A program made the translations under genes and the position numbers. From NCBI GenBank assembly GCA_036495225.1, contig DASXNG010000189.1, forward strand, positions 1-25,560: DNA of 25,560 nucleotides, read 5' to 3'. The notes below the pieces were generated by a model. That model worked only from the letters and a program-made list of their open reading frames with translations. It ran no database searches and was not told the DNA's origin. Positions 1-8,721 of the stretch are shown here, one piece after another. Source of the DNA: Galbitalea sp036495225. Its GTDB lineage: Bacteria; Actinomycetota; Actinomycetes; Actinomycetales; Microbacteriaceae. Within the stretch, counting starts at the first letter, position 1. Each line of letters starts with the position of its first letter.

Positions 1-1209
<1,209 letters not shown>

Positions 1210-1245
1210 GTGTGTTTCTTGTCCCTCTCGGACTAATCCCATGCG

Positions 1246-1272
1246 TTAGCACTCAGTGGCGTCGAGTGCCAA
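1246..1272 (-). promoter_or_regulatory. CIRCE operator 1 (HrcA site) upstream of groEL
   Basis: The sequence is TTAGCACTC, nine bases, then GAGTGCCAA, matching the HrcA consensus TTAGCACTC-N9-GAGTGCTAA at all but one base. It ends 37 bp before the groEL start codon, in the 5' leader or promoter. HrcA binding here would repress groEL until heat shock. Confidence 0.93.
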
Positions 1273-1279
1273 AGTTATT

Positions 1280-1306
1280 CTGGCACTCTGCCGGGGTGAG
1301 TGCAAG
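1280..1306 (-). promoter_or_regulatory. CIRCE operator 2, degenerate, tandem to operator 1
   Basis: The sequence is CTGGCACTC, nine bases, then GAGTGCAAG, with the same arm and spacer geometry as the first site and a few deviations from consensus. It begins 7 bp after operator 1 ends (34 bp period, about three helical turns). A TTGCAC on the minus strand (1300-1305) inside it could be the -35 box, but no well-spaced -10 is obvious. Confidence 0.82.
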
Positions 1307-1331
1307 GCGAGGACAAGCGCGAGGAGCGAAC

Positions 1332-1373
1332 AAAAAACTGGCGCCGACCCCGTTTTGCCGGGGTCGGCGCCAG
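1332..1373 (-). terminator. Rho-independent terminator of the cold-shock gene
   Basis: A perfect 15-bp GC-rich stem (1338-1352 pairing with 1359-1373) encloses a 6-base loop. On the minus strand it is followed by a run of six T (1332-1337). It lies 23 bp past the cold-shock gene stop and separates that gene from the groEL promoter. Confidence 0.95.
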
Positions 1374-1395
1374 TGACAGCTTTGTGATGGATGGC

Positions 1396-1599
1396 CTAGG
1401 CCAGACGCACCGACTCCGCCTGAGGTCCCTTGCTTCCTGTGCCGACTTCGAAGGTCACCTGCTGGCCTTCTTCGAGCACCTTGTAGCCACCCATGTCGAT
1501 GGCCGAGTAGTGCACGAACACGTCCTGCCCGCCACCTTCGACGGTGATGAAGCCGTAGCCCTTTTCAGCGTTGAACCATTTCACGGTTCCGTTCGCCAT
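1396..1599 (-). CDS. csp: Cold-shock protein, CspA family
   Basis: A single cold-shock domain of 67 residues, a five-stranded OB-fold that binds single-stranded RNA or DNA and acts as an RNA chaperone in the cytoplasm. RNP1 is KGYGFITV (residues 13-20) and RNP2 is VFVHY, with aromatic residues W8, F9, Y15, F17, F27 and H29 in the expected places. The start MANGTVKWFN is chosen because AGGGAG sits 6 bases upstream and the length matches the family. A frame opening at 1686 would add 29 residues with no homology. A strong terminator follows. The acidic C-terminal half (EEGQQVTFEV) is typical of actinobacterial CspA proteins. Whether this copy is cold-induced or constitutive cannot be read from sequence. 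Confidence 0.96.
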   Translation of the reverse strand: MANGTVKWFNAEKGYGFITVEGGGQDVFVHYSAIDMGGYKVLEEGQQVTFEVGTGSKGPQAESVRLA

Positions 1600-1868
1600 G
1601 TCGTACTCCCTGCTGGTTACTGCGGCGCGTGCGGTGTTGCCGTTAGCCGGGTCGCGGTCCACGGGTTTCCGGCATTCGGCCACCAAGCAGCGGCGCGCGT
1701 TTGCGCAACTCCTCGGGTGTCGAATGGGCGACCAATCCCAGATATTAGCGGAGCAAATAACGCGCTGGACCAGTTGTTATGGCAATTTAATCGGCCGCGG
1801 GAAAGGATTAACATGCCAGAAACACATCGGTCTACCCGAAAACCGGTGACAGTGGGGTTTTTGCCCGC
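1600..1868 (-). promoter_or_regulatory. Non-coding leader/promoter region of the cold-shock gene
   Basis: This 269-bp gap holds no convincing gene. On the minus strand a TAATAT (1742-1747) is the best -10 candidate, without a good -35. If it is used, the csp mRNA has an untranslated leader of about 135 bases, and long leaders are common for cold-shock genes. The half nearer to 1868 is noticeably A+T-richer than its surroundings. No clear terminator for the LytR_C gene that ends at 1869 was found. Confidence 0.35.
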
Positions 1869-2426
1869 TTATCCGGTGTAGTCGGAGCCGATCACGACGG
1901 TGATCGGAGCCCCGACAAACGCGCTGCTGAAGGCAATCGTGCCGGTACCGAGCGCGAGCTGCACTCCTTCGGCGACATCCTTGTTGGCCGCATCGGAGTA
2001 GTAGACCGTCGTCTTCTTGATGGTCGACTCCGAGGCAAGCGCCTCTGTGCCGACGTTCCAGTGCTTGGCCTTCAGCGCGTTTCCGGCCTGCACCTGGGCA
2101 TTGGTGATGTCTGTGCCGTTCAGAACGGTCACCGTGATCTTGCGGCTCGCGATCGCGCGAGGGTCAGTGATCGGAGAAAGGGTCGGCGTTGGCGTGACAC
2201 TTGGCAGAGGTGTCTGCTGCGCCGTGGTGCCCCCGAGGCCAAACTTCAGCGAACTGTCGAACGTCGAGAGCACGTAGAGTCCGCCTGCGATCAAAACGAT
2301 TGTCGCGAGCGCCGCCCAGGCGAACGCGATCCAGCCGCCACCCTTTGCGCGTGGCCCACGGTGAGCGCCTACGCGCTCGATGCCTTCTGGCAGGTTGTCG
2401 AACTGGTCTGTCGGGAAGGTCGCCAT
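1869..2426 (-). CDS. LytR C-terminal domain (LytR_C) membrane protein
   Basis: A 185-residue protein with a short cytoplasmic N-terminus, one membrane segment (about residues 32-54, WIAFAWAALA through GGLYVL), a Thr/Pro-rich spacer (about 70-92) and an extracytoplasmic LytR_C domain. That domain begins at KITVTVLNGTDI and ends in VVIGSDYTG. LytR_C domains occur at the end of LCP cell-wall glycopolymer ligases and also alone, as here; the catalytic LCP domain is missing, so this is not itself a ligase. A role at the cell envelope is inferred. It lies 5 bp after the DUF3263 gene on the same strand, so the two are probably cotranscribed. In Microbacteriaceae this pair usually sits beside the cold-shock gene and groEL. 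Confidence 0.85.
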   Translation of the reverse strand: MATFPTDQFDNLPEGIERVGAHRGPRAKGGGWIAFAWAALATIVLIAGGLYVLSTFDSSLKFGLGGTTAQQTPLPSVTPTPTLSPITDPRAIASRKITVTVLNGTDITNAQVQAGNALKAKHWNVGTEALASESTIKKTTVYYSDAANKDVAEGVQLALGTGTIAFSSAFVGAPITVVIGSDYTG

Positions 2427-2431
2427 GTTAG

Positions 2432-2761
2432 TTAGGTGGATTCCTCGCTGGGTGGATGGCCTGGGGAGCCATCGTGGCCTGATCGGGTGAACGCACGTGT
2501 TGCCCGTGCCTGCGTGCGTGCGTCCCTCGCCCGCAGCAGGCGCCTGACAAGCATTGGATCATGACGCAAGGCGCCGGGCAAATCGATGAGCGCGTTCAGC
2601 AGTTGATAATAGCGGGCGGCCGAAAGAGAAAACTGGGAGCGTATCGCTGCTTCTTTCGCTCCGGCGTGCTGCCACCACTGGCGCTCGAAGTCGAGTATCG
2701 CCAAATCTCGTTCGCTTAGGCGTGGCTCTGGTGACTCGTCACGTGCAGCCTGGGCCGACAT
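2432..2761 (-). CDS. DUF3263 family small protein
   Basis: A 109-residue, mostly helical, basic protein. The family core is LSERDLAILDFERQWW (from residue 15), followed by KEAAIRSQFSLSAARYYQLL, which reads like a helix-turn-helix, and by LRHDPMLVRRLLRARD. The C-terminal ~20 residues are low-complexity and charged. The family is actinobacterial and has no established function; the HTH-like core suggests DNA binding, which is inference. It is the upstream gene of a likely two-gene operon with the LytR_C protein (5-bp gap). The start is the ATG at 2761. Confidence 0.85.
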   Translation of the reverse strand: MSAQAARDESPEPRLSERDLAILDFERQWWQHAGAKEAAIRSQFSLSAARYYQLLNALIDLPGALRHDPMLVRRLLRARDARTQARATRAFTRSGHDGSPGHPPSEEST

Positions 2762-2820
2762 TCCACAATCCTATGGGCGACCTTGCGCGGCTCCGGGACG
2801 CAACGCCCGGGCCATGTCGG

Positions 2821-3816
2821 TTACGTCAACCAGTCGAGTCGCTGCCCATGACCGCCTGCGAACGCCAGCGGGTGCTGGTCGAGCGAGAGCAGCAGTTCCC
2901 CGGTCACGGGTGCCTCACGCCCTTCGAGCCGGTCTTTCGCCGCTGGCACGATGCCGGCGCCTTCGTTCGAGATCCATCGGGCACGACTCGATTCCAGGTA
3001 CCGGATGAGCTCGGCTCGCGGTTCTGGCATGAGGTACACGATCGCGGCCGACGTGACGACCACGAGAGTTGCCGCGGCGGGAGCCTGCGCGATCAACCCG
3101 GGAAGCGCGTCCAGCGCGTCGCCGCGGACGATCTTCGGAGGATCAGCCCGCGCGATCTCCATCGCAGCCCGCAGGCGCTCACGACGCGCATCCTGTTCGG
3201 GCCAGATCAGGGTCTCGAGCCAGGTGACGTCGTCTGCGCTCGACACGTCGAGAGGGTTCAGGTCGAGCCCGGCCCGCCAGCTGATTTCTGGCATCCGAGT
3301 CGGCAGCGGTGGCGCTCCCGTCACGGCGCAGTGCAGCAGCACGGTGCTCGGGCCGTCCGCCGGATCGAGCCGAACCTCTCCGGCGGAGTGACCGGCGTAC
3401 GAGTAGCTGTACCGATCCGGATACAGGCAGAGACCAGCGGATGCCCCGATCTCGAGCAGGGCGATCGGGCCCTCGATCATCGCAAGTGCGGGAAGCAGCG
3501 CGGCACAACGTCCCGGCTCGTTCGTTTGGGTGGAGCGCAGCAGCGCCTCGGCTTTCACGGCGTCCCAGTTGGCGATGAGCCAGTTGCGCCAGGGCGCGTA
3601 CGGTCCGACCGGAGCGCCCAGCAGTCTTGAGCACGCGAAAATGAGGTTGGGCTGTCGCTTGGGTCGCGGAAGCGCGGCGATCAGTTCGAGCACCTCCTCA
3701 TCGGCGGCGACGCCCCACGCCCACTCTTCGTAGACAGCAGACGAACCTGGCGCCTCGACCTGGGCGAACCTGCGGTACCAATCAGAGGCTTGGGCGAATT
3801 CTTCCGCCGCCTTCAT
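2821..3816 (-). CDS. DUF2332 family protein
   Basis: A 331-residue soluble protein matching the DUF2332 pattern. The N-terminal part has FAQASDWYRRFAQVEAPGSS and SAVYEEWAWGVAADEEVL. The middle has RQPNLIFACSRLLG and the conserved LLEIGASAGLCLYPDRYSYSY (from about residue 120). The C-terminal half has WLETLIWPEQDARRERLRAA and VVVVTSAAIVYLMPE type segments. The glycine-rich EIGASAG stretch resembles motif I of Rossmann methyltransferases; the family has no proven activity, so a methyltransferase-like fold is only inferred. The ATG overlaps the stop of the upstream acetyltransferase by 4 bp, indicating translational coupling. Confidence 0.85.
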   Translation of the reverse strand: MKAAEEFAQASDWYRRFAQVEAPGSSAVYEEWAWGVAADEEVLELIAALPRPKRQPNLIFACSRLLGAPVGPYAPWRNWLIANWDAVKAEALLRSTQTNEPGRCAALLPALAMIEGPIALLEIGASAGLCLYPDRYSYSYAGHSAGEVRLDPADGPSTVLLHCAVTGAPPLPTRMPEISWRAGLDLNPLDVSSADDVTWLETLIWPEQDARRERLRAAMEIARADPPKIVRGDALDALPGLIAQAPAAATLVVVTSAAIVYLMPEPRAELIRYLESSRARWISNEGAGIVPAAKDRLEGREAPVTGELLLSLDQHPLAFAGGHGQRLDWLT

Positions 3817-4271
3817 CGGGCGGCCCGATACATCGAGATGTGCGCGATACCCGCCTCCTGGTACACCTCGCCGAACGGCTCGAACCCGTGCCGCGCGTAG
3901 AGCGGAGCGATGTACTCCTGGGAGTGGAGCAGCAGCGCCTCGTGGCCGTCGCGCGAGATGACCTCGTCGAGGAGACGTCGGGCGAGACCCTCTCCCCTGC
4001 GGTCAGCGCGAACGACGACTCTACCGATGAGGCGGCGAGCGTCGAGGTACGTCGGTTCGTCGTCGACGAGCGTGCGCAGGTAGGCGGCTGTACCGATGTC
4101 GTCCGAAATCCAGTAGTGCCGGGTCGCTGCTTCTCGGTCGCGGTCATCCAGTTCCGTCTCGTCGATGCGCTGCTCGACGAAGAAAACATCTGTGCGAAGT
4201 TTCAGGAATGCGTACAGCTCGTCCGTGCCGAGGTCGGCCCAAGTGTGTGCATACGAGAAGGAGTCCGGCAT
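3813..4271 (-). CDS. GNAT family N-acetyltransferase, ElaA-like
   Basis: A 152-residue single-domain acetyltransferase that would transfer acetyl from acetyl-CoA to an unknown amine. The N-terminus ELYAFLKLRTDVFFVEQ is the ElaA hallmark. The acetyl-CoA binding motif A is RLIGRVVVRADRRGEGLARRLL (V-x-x-x-x-R-G-x-G-L/R-like), and the C-terminal YARHGFEPFGEVYQEAGIAH is the usual beta5-beta7 region. The start was placed at the ATG (4271) because homologues begin about 15 residues before this ELYA motif; a GTG at 4307 would add 12 unlikely residues. No strong Shine-Dalgarno is visible. It is the first gene of a pair with the DUF2332 gene and diverges from the nitroreductase across about 50 bp. Confidence 0.87.
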   Translation of the reverse strand: MPDSFSYAHTWADLGTDELYAFLKLRTDVFFVEQRIDETELDDRDREAATRHYWISDDIGTAAYLRTLVDDEPTYLDARRLIGRVVVRADRRGEGLARRLLDEVISRDGHEALLLHSQEYIAPLYARHGFEPFGEVYQEAGIAHISMYRAAR

Positions 4272-4322
4272 GATCGCGAGTTTAATGAAGGAACCAGGTT
4301 TCCCCACCCACGAAGAGGTCGC

Positions 4323-4868
4323 ATGAGCGTCGCTGACGCAATCGGGCGCAGGCGCTCATATCCAAGAGTCACCGCAGACGCGCCAACCCACGACGAGTTG
4401 TTGCCCCTGATCGCGGCGGCAGCAACCGGTCCCGATCATGCCGCGCTGAAGCCGTGGCGCGTGATCGAGCTGCGCGGTGACGCCCGCGAGCGACTCGGGG
4501 CAGCGTTCGTCGAGGAGAGCGGACTGACCGGCACCGACGCCGAGCGACTGGCGGCCAAGCCGCTGCGCGCATCCCTTCTGCTTGCCGTCGTGGCCGTTCA
4601 CAAGCAGAGCTTCAAAGTTCACGACTGGGAACAGGATGCCGCGGCCGCAGGTGTCGCGCACCTGCTGGCGCTCCTGCTCGACGATGCCGGATGGGGCGTC
4701 ATGTGGAGGAGCGGCGGGCACACCAGATCCGCTGCGGTGCGTCGGCTGCACCGCCTCGCCGACAACGAGGAGCTGCTCGGCTGGCTCTACGTCGGCGGCA
4801 AGACGGAGAGCTCGAAGCCGGACGCCCGGGCGAGCATCGACCCGTCGGAGTACCTGACGGTTCTGTAG
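4323..4868 (+). CDS. Nitroreductase family protein, small single-domain
   Basis: A 181-residue flavoprotein of the FMN-dependent nitroreductase fold. The N-terminal RRRSYPRV (residues 9-16) is the phosphate-binding Arg-Arg-Ser motif. GPDHAALKPWRVIEL (about 38-52) corresponds to the SAHNxQPWRF element, and the C-terminal DDAGWGVMWRSG plus LLGWLYVGGK is typical of YdjA-like members. It would reduce nitro compounds or quinones with NAD(P)H; the substrate is unknown. The start ATG at 4323 has GAAGAGG 5 bases upstream. The long open frame reading in from upstream is antisense to the acetyltransferase and is not used. After its stop lies a cluster of inverted repeats, not an obvious T-tailed terminator. 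Confidence 0.85.
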   Translation: MSVADAIGRRRSYPRVTADAPTHDELLPLIAAAATGPDHAALKPWRVIELRGDARERLGAAFVEESGLTGTDAERLAAKPLRASLLLAVVAVHKQSFKVHDWEQDAAAAGVAHLLALLLDDAGWGVMWRSGGHTRSAAVRRLHRLADNEELLGWLYVGGKTESSKPDARASIDPSEYLTVL

Positions 4869-4874
4869 AACCAC

Positions 4875-5002
4875 GGTCCCTGAGCTCGGCCACGGTCCCT
4901 GAGCTTGTCGAAGGGCCGCCCGCTCAACTCCACCACGCGCGGCCCTTCGAGAACCTTAGGGACCGAAGTAGCTCGGATGGCCCTTCGACAAGCTCAGGGA
5001 CC
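4875..5002. repeat. Interspersed 24-bp repeat cluster with inverted copies
   Basis: The unit is GGTCCCTGAG-N4-TCGAAGGGCC. A full direct copy lies at 4894-4917, a diverged inverted copy at 4941-4964, and an inverted copy at 4979-5002 that is the perfect reverse complement of the first. A partial copy starts at 4875. The cluster can fold into a large stem and may also end transcription of the nitroreductase. Repeats of this kind are found between genes in many actinobacterial genomes; related copies recur at 24084-24184. Confidence 0.9.
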
Positions 5003-5015
5003 GGAGTTGCCCTGT

Positions 5016-5032
5016 GTTTACACGAACGTAAC
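5016..5032 (+). promoter_or_regulatory. Possible GlnR-type nitrogen-control half-box
   Basis: GTTTAC, six bases, then GTAAC resembles the actinobacterial GlnR box pattern gTnAC-n6-GaAAC, with mismatches at weak positions. A GAAAC lies a further 22 bp on (5050-5054), which is two 11-bp steps. It lies upstream of an operon predicted to release ammonia, which makes nitrogen control sensible, but short boxes like this occur by chance. Confidence 0.25.
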
Positions 5033-5068
5033 CAGACGCGCGCAGTTCCGAAACACCTCGTCCCTACC

Positions 5069-5100
5069 GTATACACATCTGCATACAGCCCTGTATGCAG
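5069..5100 (+). promoter_or_regulatory. Probable GntR operator overlapping the importer operon promoter
   Basis: Three hexamers recur with an exact 12-bp period: GTATAC (5069), GCATAC (5081) and GTATGC (5093). The last two sit in a perfect 10-bp dyad, CTGCATACAG / CTGTATGCAG, separated by CC (5079-5100). TATACA at 5070-5075 is the best -10 candidate and overlaps the first element; the -35 is weak. The arrangement suits a repressor. The GntR/FCD protein encoded in the same operon is the likely ligand-responsive binder, since FadR-type GntR proteins bind GTATAC-like dyads. Confidence 0.65.
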
Positions 5101-5121
5101 AGCCGACGGTGAGGCGGAGCA

Positions 5122-6660
5122 GTGGCAAAAGACTCAAAGGCTGGCCAAGACACTCCCCCTGCGCTCGAGGTTCGCGACCTCGTCAAGACGTTCGGTCCGG
5201 TGCGCGCCAATGACGGGATCTCGTTCTTGGTCGCTCCCGGCGAGGTTCATGCGCTCCTCGGCGAAAACGGCGCAGGCAAGAGCACGCTCGTCAAATCGCT
5301 CTACGGCGTGCACGAGCCGGACTCCGGCGAAATTCTGCGCGACGGCGCCGTCGTCACTATCGGCTCGCCGTCCGTCGCTCGCGAACTCGGCATCGGCATG
5401 GTGTTCCAGGACATGCGACTGATCCCGGCTCTCACCGTCTGGCAGAACGTCGCGCTGCATCTCGAGGGCACACCATTCGTGCTTCGGCCACGAGCGCTGC
5501 GCAAGCTCATCATGGAGACGTCAGAGCGCTACGGTCTGTCGGTTCATCCGAACCGCAAGGTCGAACACCTCTCCATCGGAGAGTGGCAGCGCGTCGAACT
5601 GCTGAAGGTTCTGCTCGGCGGCCTGCGCATCCTGATCCTCGACGAACCGACCAGCGTGCTGACGCCGCAGGAGGTCGCCGGCCTGTTCGAGATGATTGAA
5701 CGCCTCACCAAAGAGGGCGTTGCGGTCGTCATCATCACCCACAAGCTGCGTGAGGTTCGCCAGATCGCCGATCGCGTCACGGTTCTTCGCGCCGGCAAGA
5801 CGATCCTTCAGGATGTCGAGCCCAAGACGCTCACAGATGTCGAGCTCATCACCGCGATGGTCGGTGAGCCAGTCACGGCAATCGAGCGTCGGTCGGACAC
5901 CGCGGTCGCCGTGACGGACGTCGACCCCGTGCTTCAAATCGACAACGTCAGCGTGCGTCGACCGGACGGAGACTGGGGTCTGCTCGAGGCATCCCTTGAC
6001 ATCCTGCCTGGCGAGATTCTCGGCATCGCCGGCGTTGCCGGAAGCGGTCAGGATGAGCTCGCCGCGATCCTGATCGGCGTGCACAAGCCCAACTCCGGCC
6101 GCGTCGTGCTGAACGGTAAAGAGCAGCACCTTCCCAACCCGCGGCTCTTCAAGAACGCCGGGGTCATTTCCGTCGACCCGGACCCTGTGCGCCAGTTCGT
6201 CGTTCCTGGGATGACGGTCGCGGAGCACACCGCGCTCTGGAATTCCGGTGGCTCGTACAACTTCGACGTTCGGAAGGCCGACGCCGATTTGCGTCGGCGT
6301 GATGGGCTGGCGCAGCTCAAGGTGGTCAACGGCAAACGGCGAATGGATCGGTTGTCTGGCGGCAACATCCAGCGAGCTCTTCTCACACTCGCGTTGACCA
6401 GCGGTTGCAAGCTGCTCGTTGCGTCGTACCCGACCCGCGGCCTCGACGTGTTGACGACGGAACGTACCCGCGCCCTGATCGCGGAGCTGTGTGCGGCGGG
6501 CAGCGCGGTCGTGCTCATCTCGGAGGACCTCGACGAGCTCCTGGCCCTCAGCGATCGCATCGCGGTGCTCGCGGTCGGTCGCGTCGCGGGCATCGTTCCA
6601 GCCGCGGGCGCCGACCGGCGCAGCATCGGTGAACTCATGACGGGAGTGAAGGCGGCATGA
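5122..6660 (+). CDS. BMP/nucleoside-type ABC importer, duplicated ATPase
   Basis: A 512-residue protein with two fused ABC ATPase domains, cytoplasmic, that powers a two-permease importer. Domain 1 has Walker A GENGAGKST (residues 47-55), signature LSIGEWQRVEL and Walker B LRILILDEPTS. Domain 2 has a degenerate Walker A (GVAGSGQDE, no Lys), signature LSGGNIQRALL and a degenerate Walker B ending in YPTRGLD. This asymmetry is normal for the sugar/nucleoside (RbsA/NupA-like) class. The GTG start has GGCGGAG close upstream. It is the first gene of a coupled operon: its stop overlaps the next start by 4 bp. The class usually imports purine or pyrimidine nucleosides; the downstream hydrolases suggest a urea-like nitrogen compound here, which is inference. 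Confidence 0.92.
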   Translation: MAKDSKAGQDTPPALEVRDLVKTFGPVRANDGISFLVAPGEVHALLGENGAGKSTLVKSLYGVHEPDSGEILRDGAVVTIGSPSVARELGIGMVFQDMRLIPALTVWQNVALHLEGTPFVLRPRALRKLIMETSERYGLSVHPNRKVEHLSIGEWQRVELLKVLLGGLRILILDEPTSVLTPQEVAGLFEMIERLTKEGVAVVIITHKLREVRQIADRVTVLRAGKTILQDVEPKTLTDVELITAMVGEPVTAIERRSDTAVAVTDVDPVLQIDNVSVRRPDGDWGLLEASLDILPGEILGIAGVAGSGQDELAAILIGVHKPNSGRVVLNGKEQHLPNPRLFKNAGVISVDPDPVRQFVVPGMTVAEHTALWNSGGSYNFDVRKADADLRRRDGLAQLKVVNGKRRMDRLSGGNIQRALLTLALTSGCKLLVASYPTRGLDVLTTERTRALIAELCAAGSAVVLISEDLDELLALSDRIAVLAVGRVAGIVPAAGADRRSIGELMTGVKAA

Positions 6661-7739
6661 CAGTCGAGCAGAGCCAGAAGATCGCCGTCCCAGGCGTATC
6701 GAGTCTTCGCACGTTCGCGGCGCGCATCCCATGGAAGCGCATTGCCCTGGTCGTCGGCTCGTACGCCGCGTGCGTCATCGTCTTCACCGCGTTCTCCGCC
6801 TGGCAGGGCGCCAACCCGCTCACCATCATTCCGACCATGCTGCAGTCGTCGCTGCTCGACCCGTCAGCCTTCTCGCAGACTCTCCTGCGCGCCGTCCCTG
6901 TCGGATTCGCCGCGCTGGCGGCGGCGATCCCCGCACGGGCCGGCCTCGTCAACGTCGGTGGAGAAGGTCAGCTCATCATGGGGGCGGTCGCCGCCACCGG
7001 CACCGGCCTCGCCGTCGGCGGCAGCATCCCTGGCGTCCTCGGGATTCTCGTCACCGTCGTCGCGGGTATGGCAGCGGGCGCTATCTGGGCCGGGATCAGT
7101 GCAGCGCTTAAGGTCTGGCTCGGCGCTGCCGAGTCGGTGACGTCGCTGCTGATGAACTTCATCGCGAACGACATCATGCTCTTCCTTATCTATGAGCCGT
7201 GGAAGGACCCGAATGGCTCGGGTCAACCGCAGAGTCGGCCACTGAGCGACGGAATCCGTCTCGAGCCCATCTTCGGACTCGATATCAACGTCGCTGTCAT
7301 CGTCCTGTTGGTCTTCGCGGTTGGTATGTGGCTCGTCATCTCGAAGACCGGATGGGGCTTCGCCCTTCGTGTCACCGGCGGCAACCCGGTTGCGGCGAGC
7401 CGAAACGGCCTTCCGACCAAGTCGCTCGCGCTGTCAGCGATGATGGTCGGCGGCGCGCTCGCGGGTCTCGGCGGCGCACTCAACCTCATCGGCGTCGAGG
7501 GCCAGCTGCGCCCAGACATCACCGAGACGTTCGGTTACATCGGATTCCTCGCGTGCTTCCTCGGGCGCAACGATCCGATCAAGGCCGTGATCGCCGCCAT
7601 CCTGTTCAGCGCCATCGCCCTGAGCGGCAATGGCCTGCAAATCACCGAGGGGCTCGACGGCAGCGTCGTCAACGTGCTGCTCGGAGCCATCGTTCTCACC
7701 ATGCTCGCCGTTGGTCGGCGACAGGGCGAAACCCTCTAG
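6657..7739 (+). CDS. BMP-type ABC importer permease 1
   Basis: A 360-residue polytopic membrane protein of the BPD_transp_2 family (RbsC/NupP-like). After a ~25-residue cytoplasmic start come repeated hydrophobic segments. The family landmarks are ALAAAIPARAGLVNVGGEGQ (about residues 82-102), the region SVTSLLMNFIANDI, and the conserved WGFALRVTGGNPVAASRNGL coupling loop followed by LALSAMMVGGALAGLGGAL. The length is normal. The start ATG overlaps the ATPase stop (ATGA). It forms a heterodimer with the second permease, as in other BMP-type systems that have two different permeases. Confidence 0.93.
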   Translation: MTVEQSQKIAVPGVSSLRTFAARIPWKRIALVVGSYAACVIVFTAFSAWQGANPLTIIPTMLQSSLLDPSAFSQTLLRAVPVGFAALAAAIPARAGLVNVGGEGQLIMGAVAATGTGLAVGGSIPGVLGILVTVVAGMAAGAIWAGISAALKVWLGAAESVTSLLMNFIANDIMLFLIYEPWKDPNGSGQPQSRPLSDGIRLEPIFGLDINVAVIVLLVFAVGMWLVISKTGWGFALRVTGGNPVAASRNGLPTKSLALSAMMVGGALAGLGGALNLIGVEGQLRPDITETFGYIGFLACFLGRNDPIKAVIAAILFSAIALSGNGLQITEGLDGSVVNVLLGAIVLTMLAVGRRQGETL

Positions 7740-7761
7740 CCGCGAGCCGAAAGCAGGAGAG

Positions 7762-8673
7762 ATGAACATCGTTGGCGAAATTCTCACCACGGCAATCCCC
7801 GGCAGCGTCGCCATCGCATACCCGGCACTGGGCGAGTTAATCTCGGAGCGGGGCGGCGTCATCAACCTGGGCACGGAGGGCGCGATGCTCGCCGGCGCGC
7901 TGAGCGGCTTCGCGGTCACCATCACCACAGGAAACATCTGGCTGGGGATCCTCGCGGCAGTCCTCGCCGGCGCAGCCTGCGGGGCGGTGCACGCCTACGC
8001 CGTGGTCATCCGCAAGGCGAACCAGCTGGCGAGCGGCCTCGTCGTCTGGTTTCTCGCGCTCGGCATCACCTCGGTGCTCGGGGCGTCGTACAACGGCCAG
8101 GTCGTAACCCCGCTCGCCAGCATCCCGATCCCGGGCCTGTCGTCGATTCCGGTCATCGGGCAGGCGCTCTTCAACCAGAACGCCCTCGTCTATGTCGCGT
8201 ACATCCTGGTGCCAGGCATCTGGTGGTTCATCTCATACACCCGACCAGGTCTGATTCTGCGAGCGACCGGCGAGCGCCCAGCCGTCGTCTTCGCCGGCGG
8301 CCACAACCCGACGCTCGTTCGCTACGTCGCGGTGACCGTTGGCTCGGCACTCGCGGGAGTCGGCGGCGCAGAGCTCGCGCTCGGCATCGTCGGCAACTGG
8401 TCAGACGACATGACGAGCGGCTACGGCTTCGTCGCGGTCGCCGTCGTGATTTTCGCACGTTGGAATCCGTTCGGCGTCGCGATCGGCGCCTACCTCTTCG
8501 GTGTCTGCCTTGCCGTGTCATCCGTCGTCCAGGCACAGGGCATCGCCATCAACCAGTACGTCCTCGACGCCCTGCCGTACGCCGTGACGGTCGTCGTGCT
8601 CGTGGTCGTCAGTGCATTCGGTCGCAACAATGCGCCCGAGTCTCAGCGTGAAGCGTTGAGCGAAATCCAATAG
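7762..8673 (+). CDS. BMP-type ABC importer permease 2
   Basis: A 303-residue polytopic permease of the same superfamily, shorter than permease 1, as is usual for this pair. Landmarks are YPALGELISERGGVINLGTEG (about residues 19-39), a conserved stretch around SGLVVWFLALGITSV, RATGERPAVVFAGGHN as the coupling loop and the C-terminal GYGFVAVAVVIFARWNPFG. The start is ATG at 7762, with AGGAGAG immediately upstream; a longer open frame from 7630 overlaps permease 1 and lacks support. It follows permease 1 by 22 bp and precedes the binding-protein gene by 48 bp. Confidence 0.93.
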   Translation: MNIVGEILTTAIPGSVAIAYPALGELISERGGVINLGTEGAMLAGALSGFAVTITTGNIWLGILAAVLAGAACGAVHAYAVVIRKANQLASGLVVWFLALGITSVLGASYNGQVVTPLASIPIPGLSSIPVIGQALFNQNALVYVAYILVPGIWWFISYTRPGLILRATGERPAVVFAGGHNPTLVRYVAVTVGSALAGVGGAELALGIVGNWSDDMTSGYGFVAVAVVIFARWNPFGVAIGAYLFGVCLAVSSVVQAQGIAINQYVLDALPYAVTVVVLVVVSAFGRNNAPESQREALSEIQ

Positions 8674-8721
8674 GGCCGCGCACCACGGCCAACACAGCAC
8701 ACCCACACGAAACGAGGAGTA

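Noticed and set aside
4272..4307. GTG start at 4307 for the acetyltransferase
   Set aside because: It adds 12 residues not expected in ElaA-like proteins; the ATG at 4271 gives the usual distance to the ELYA motif.
5521..6732. 403-codon open frame on the minus strand opposite the ABC ATPase
   Set aside because: The plus-strand frame has all ABC motifs in order; the minus frame shows no recognisable domain and runs across a gene junction.
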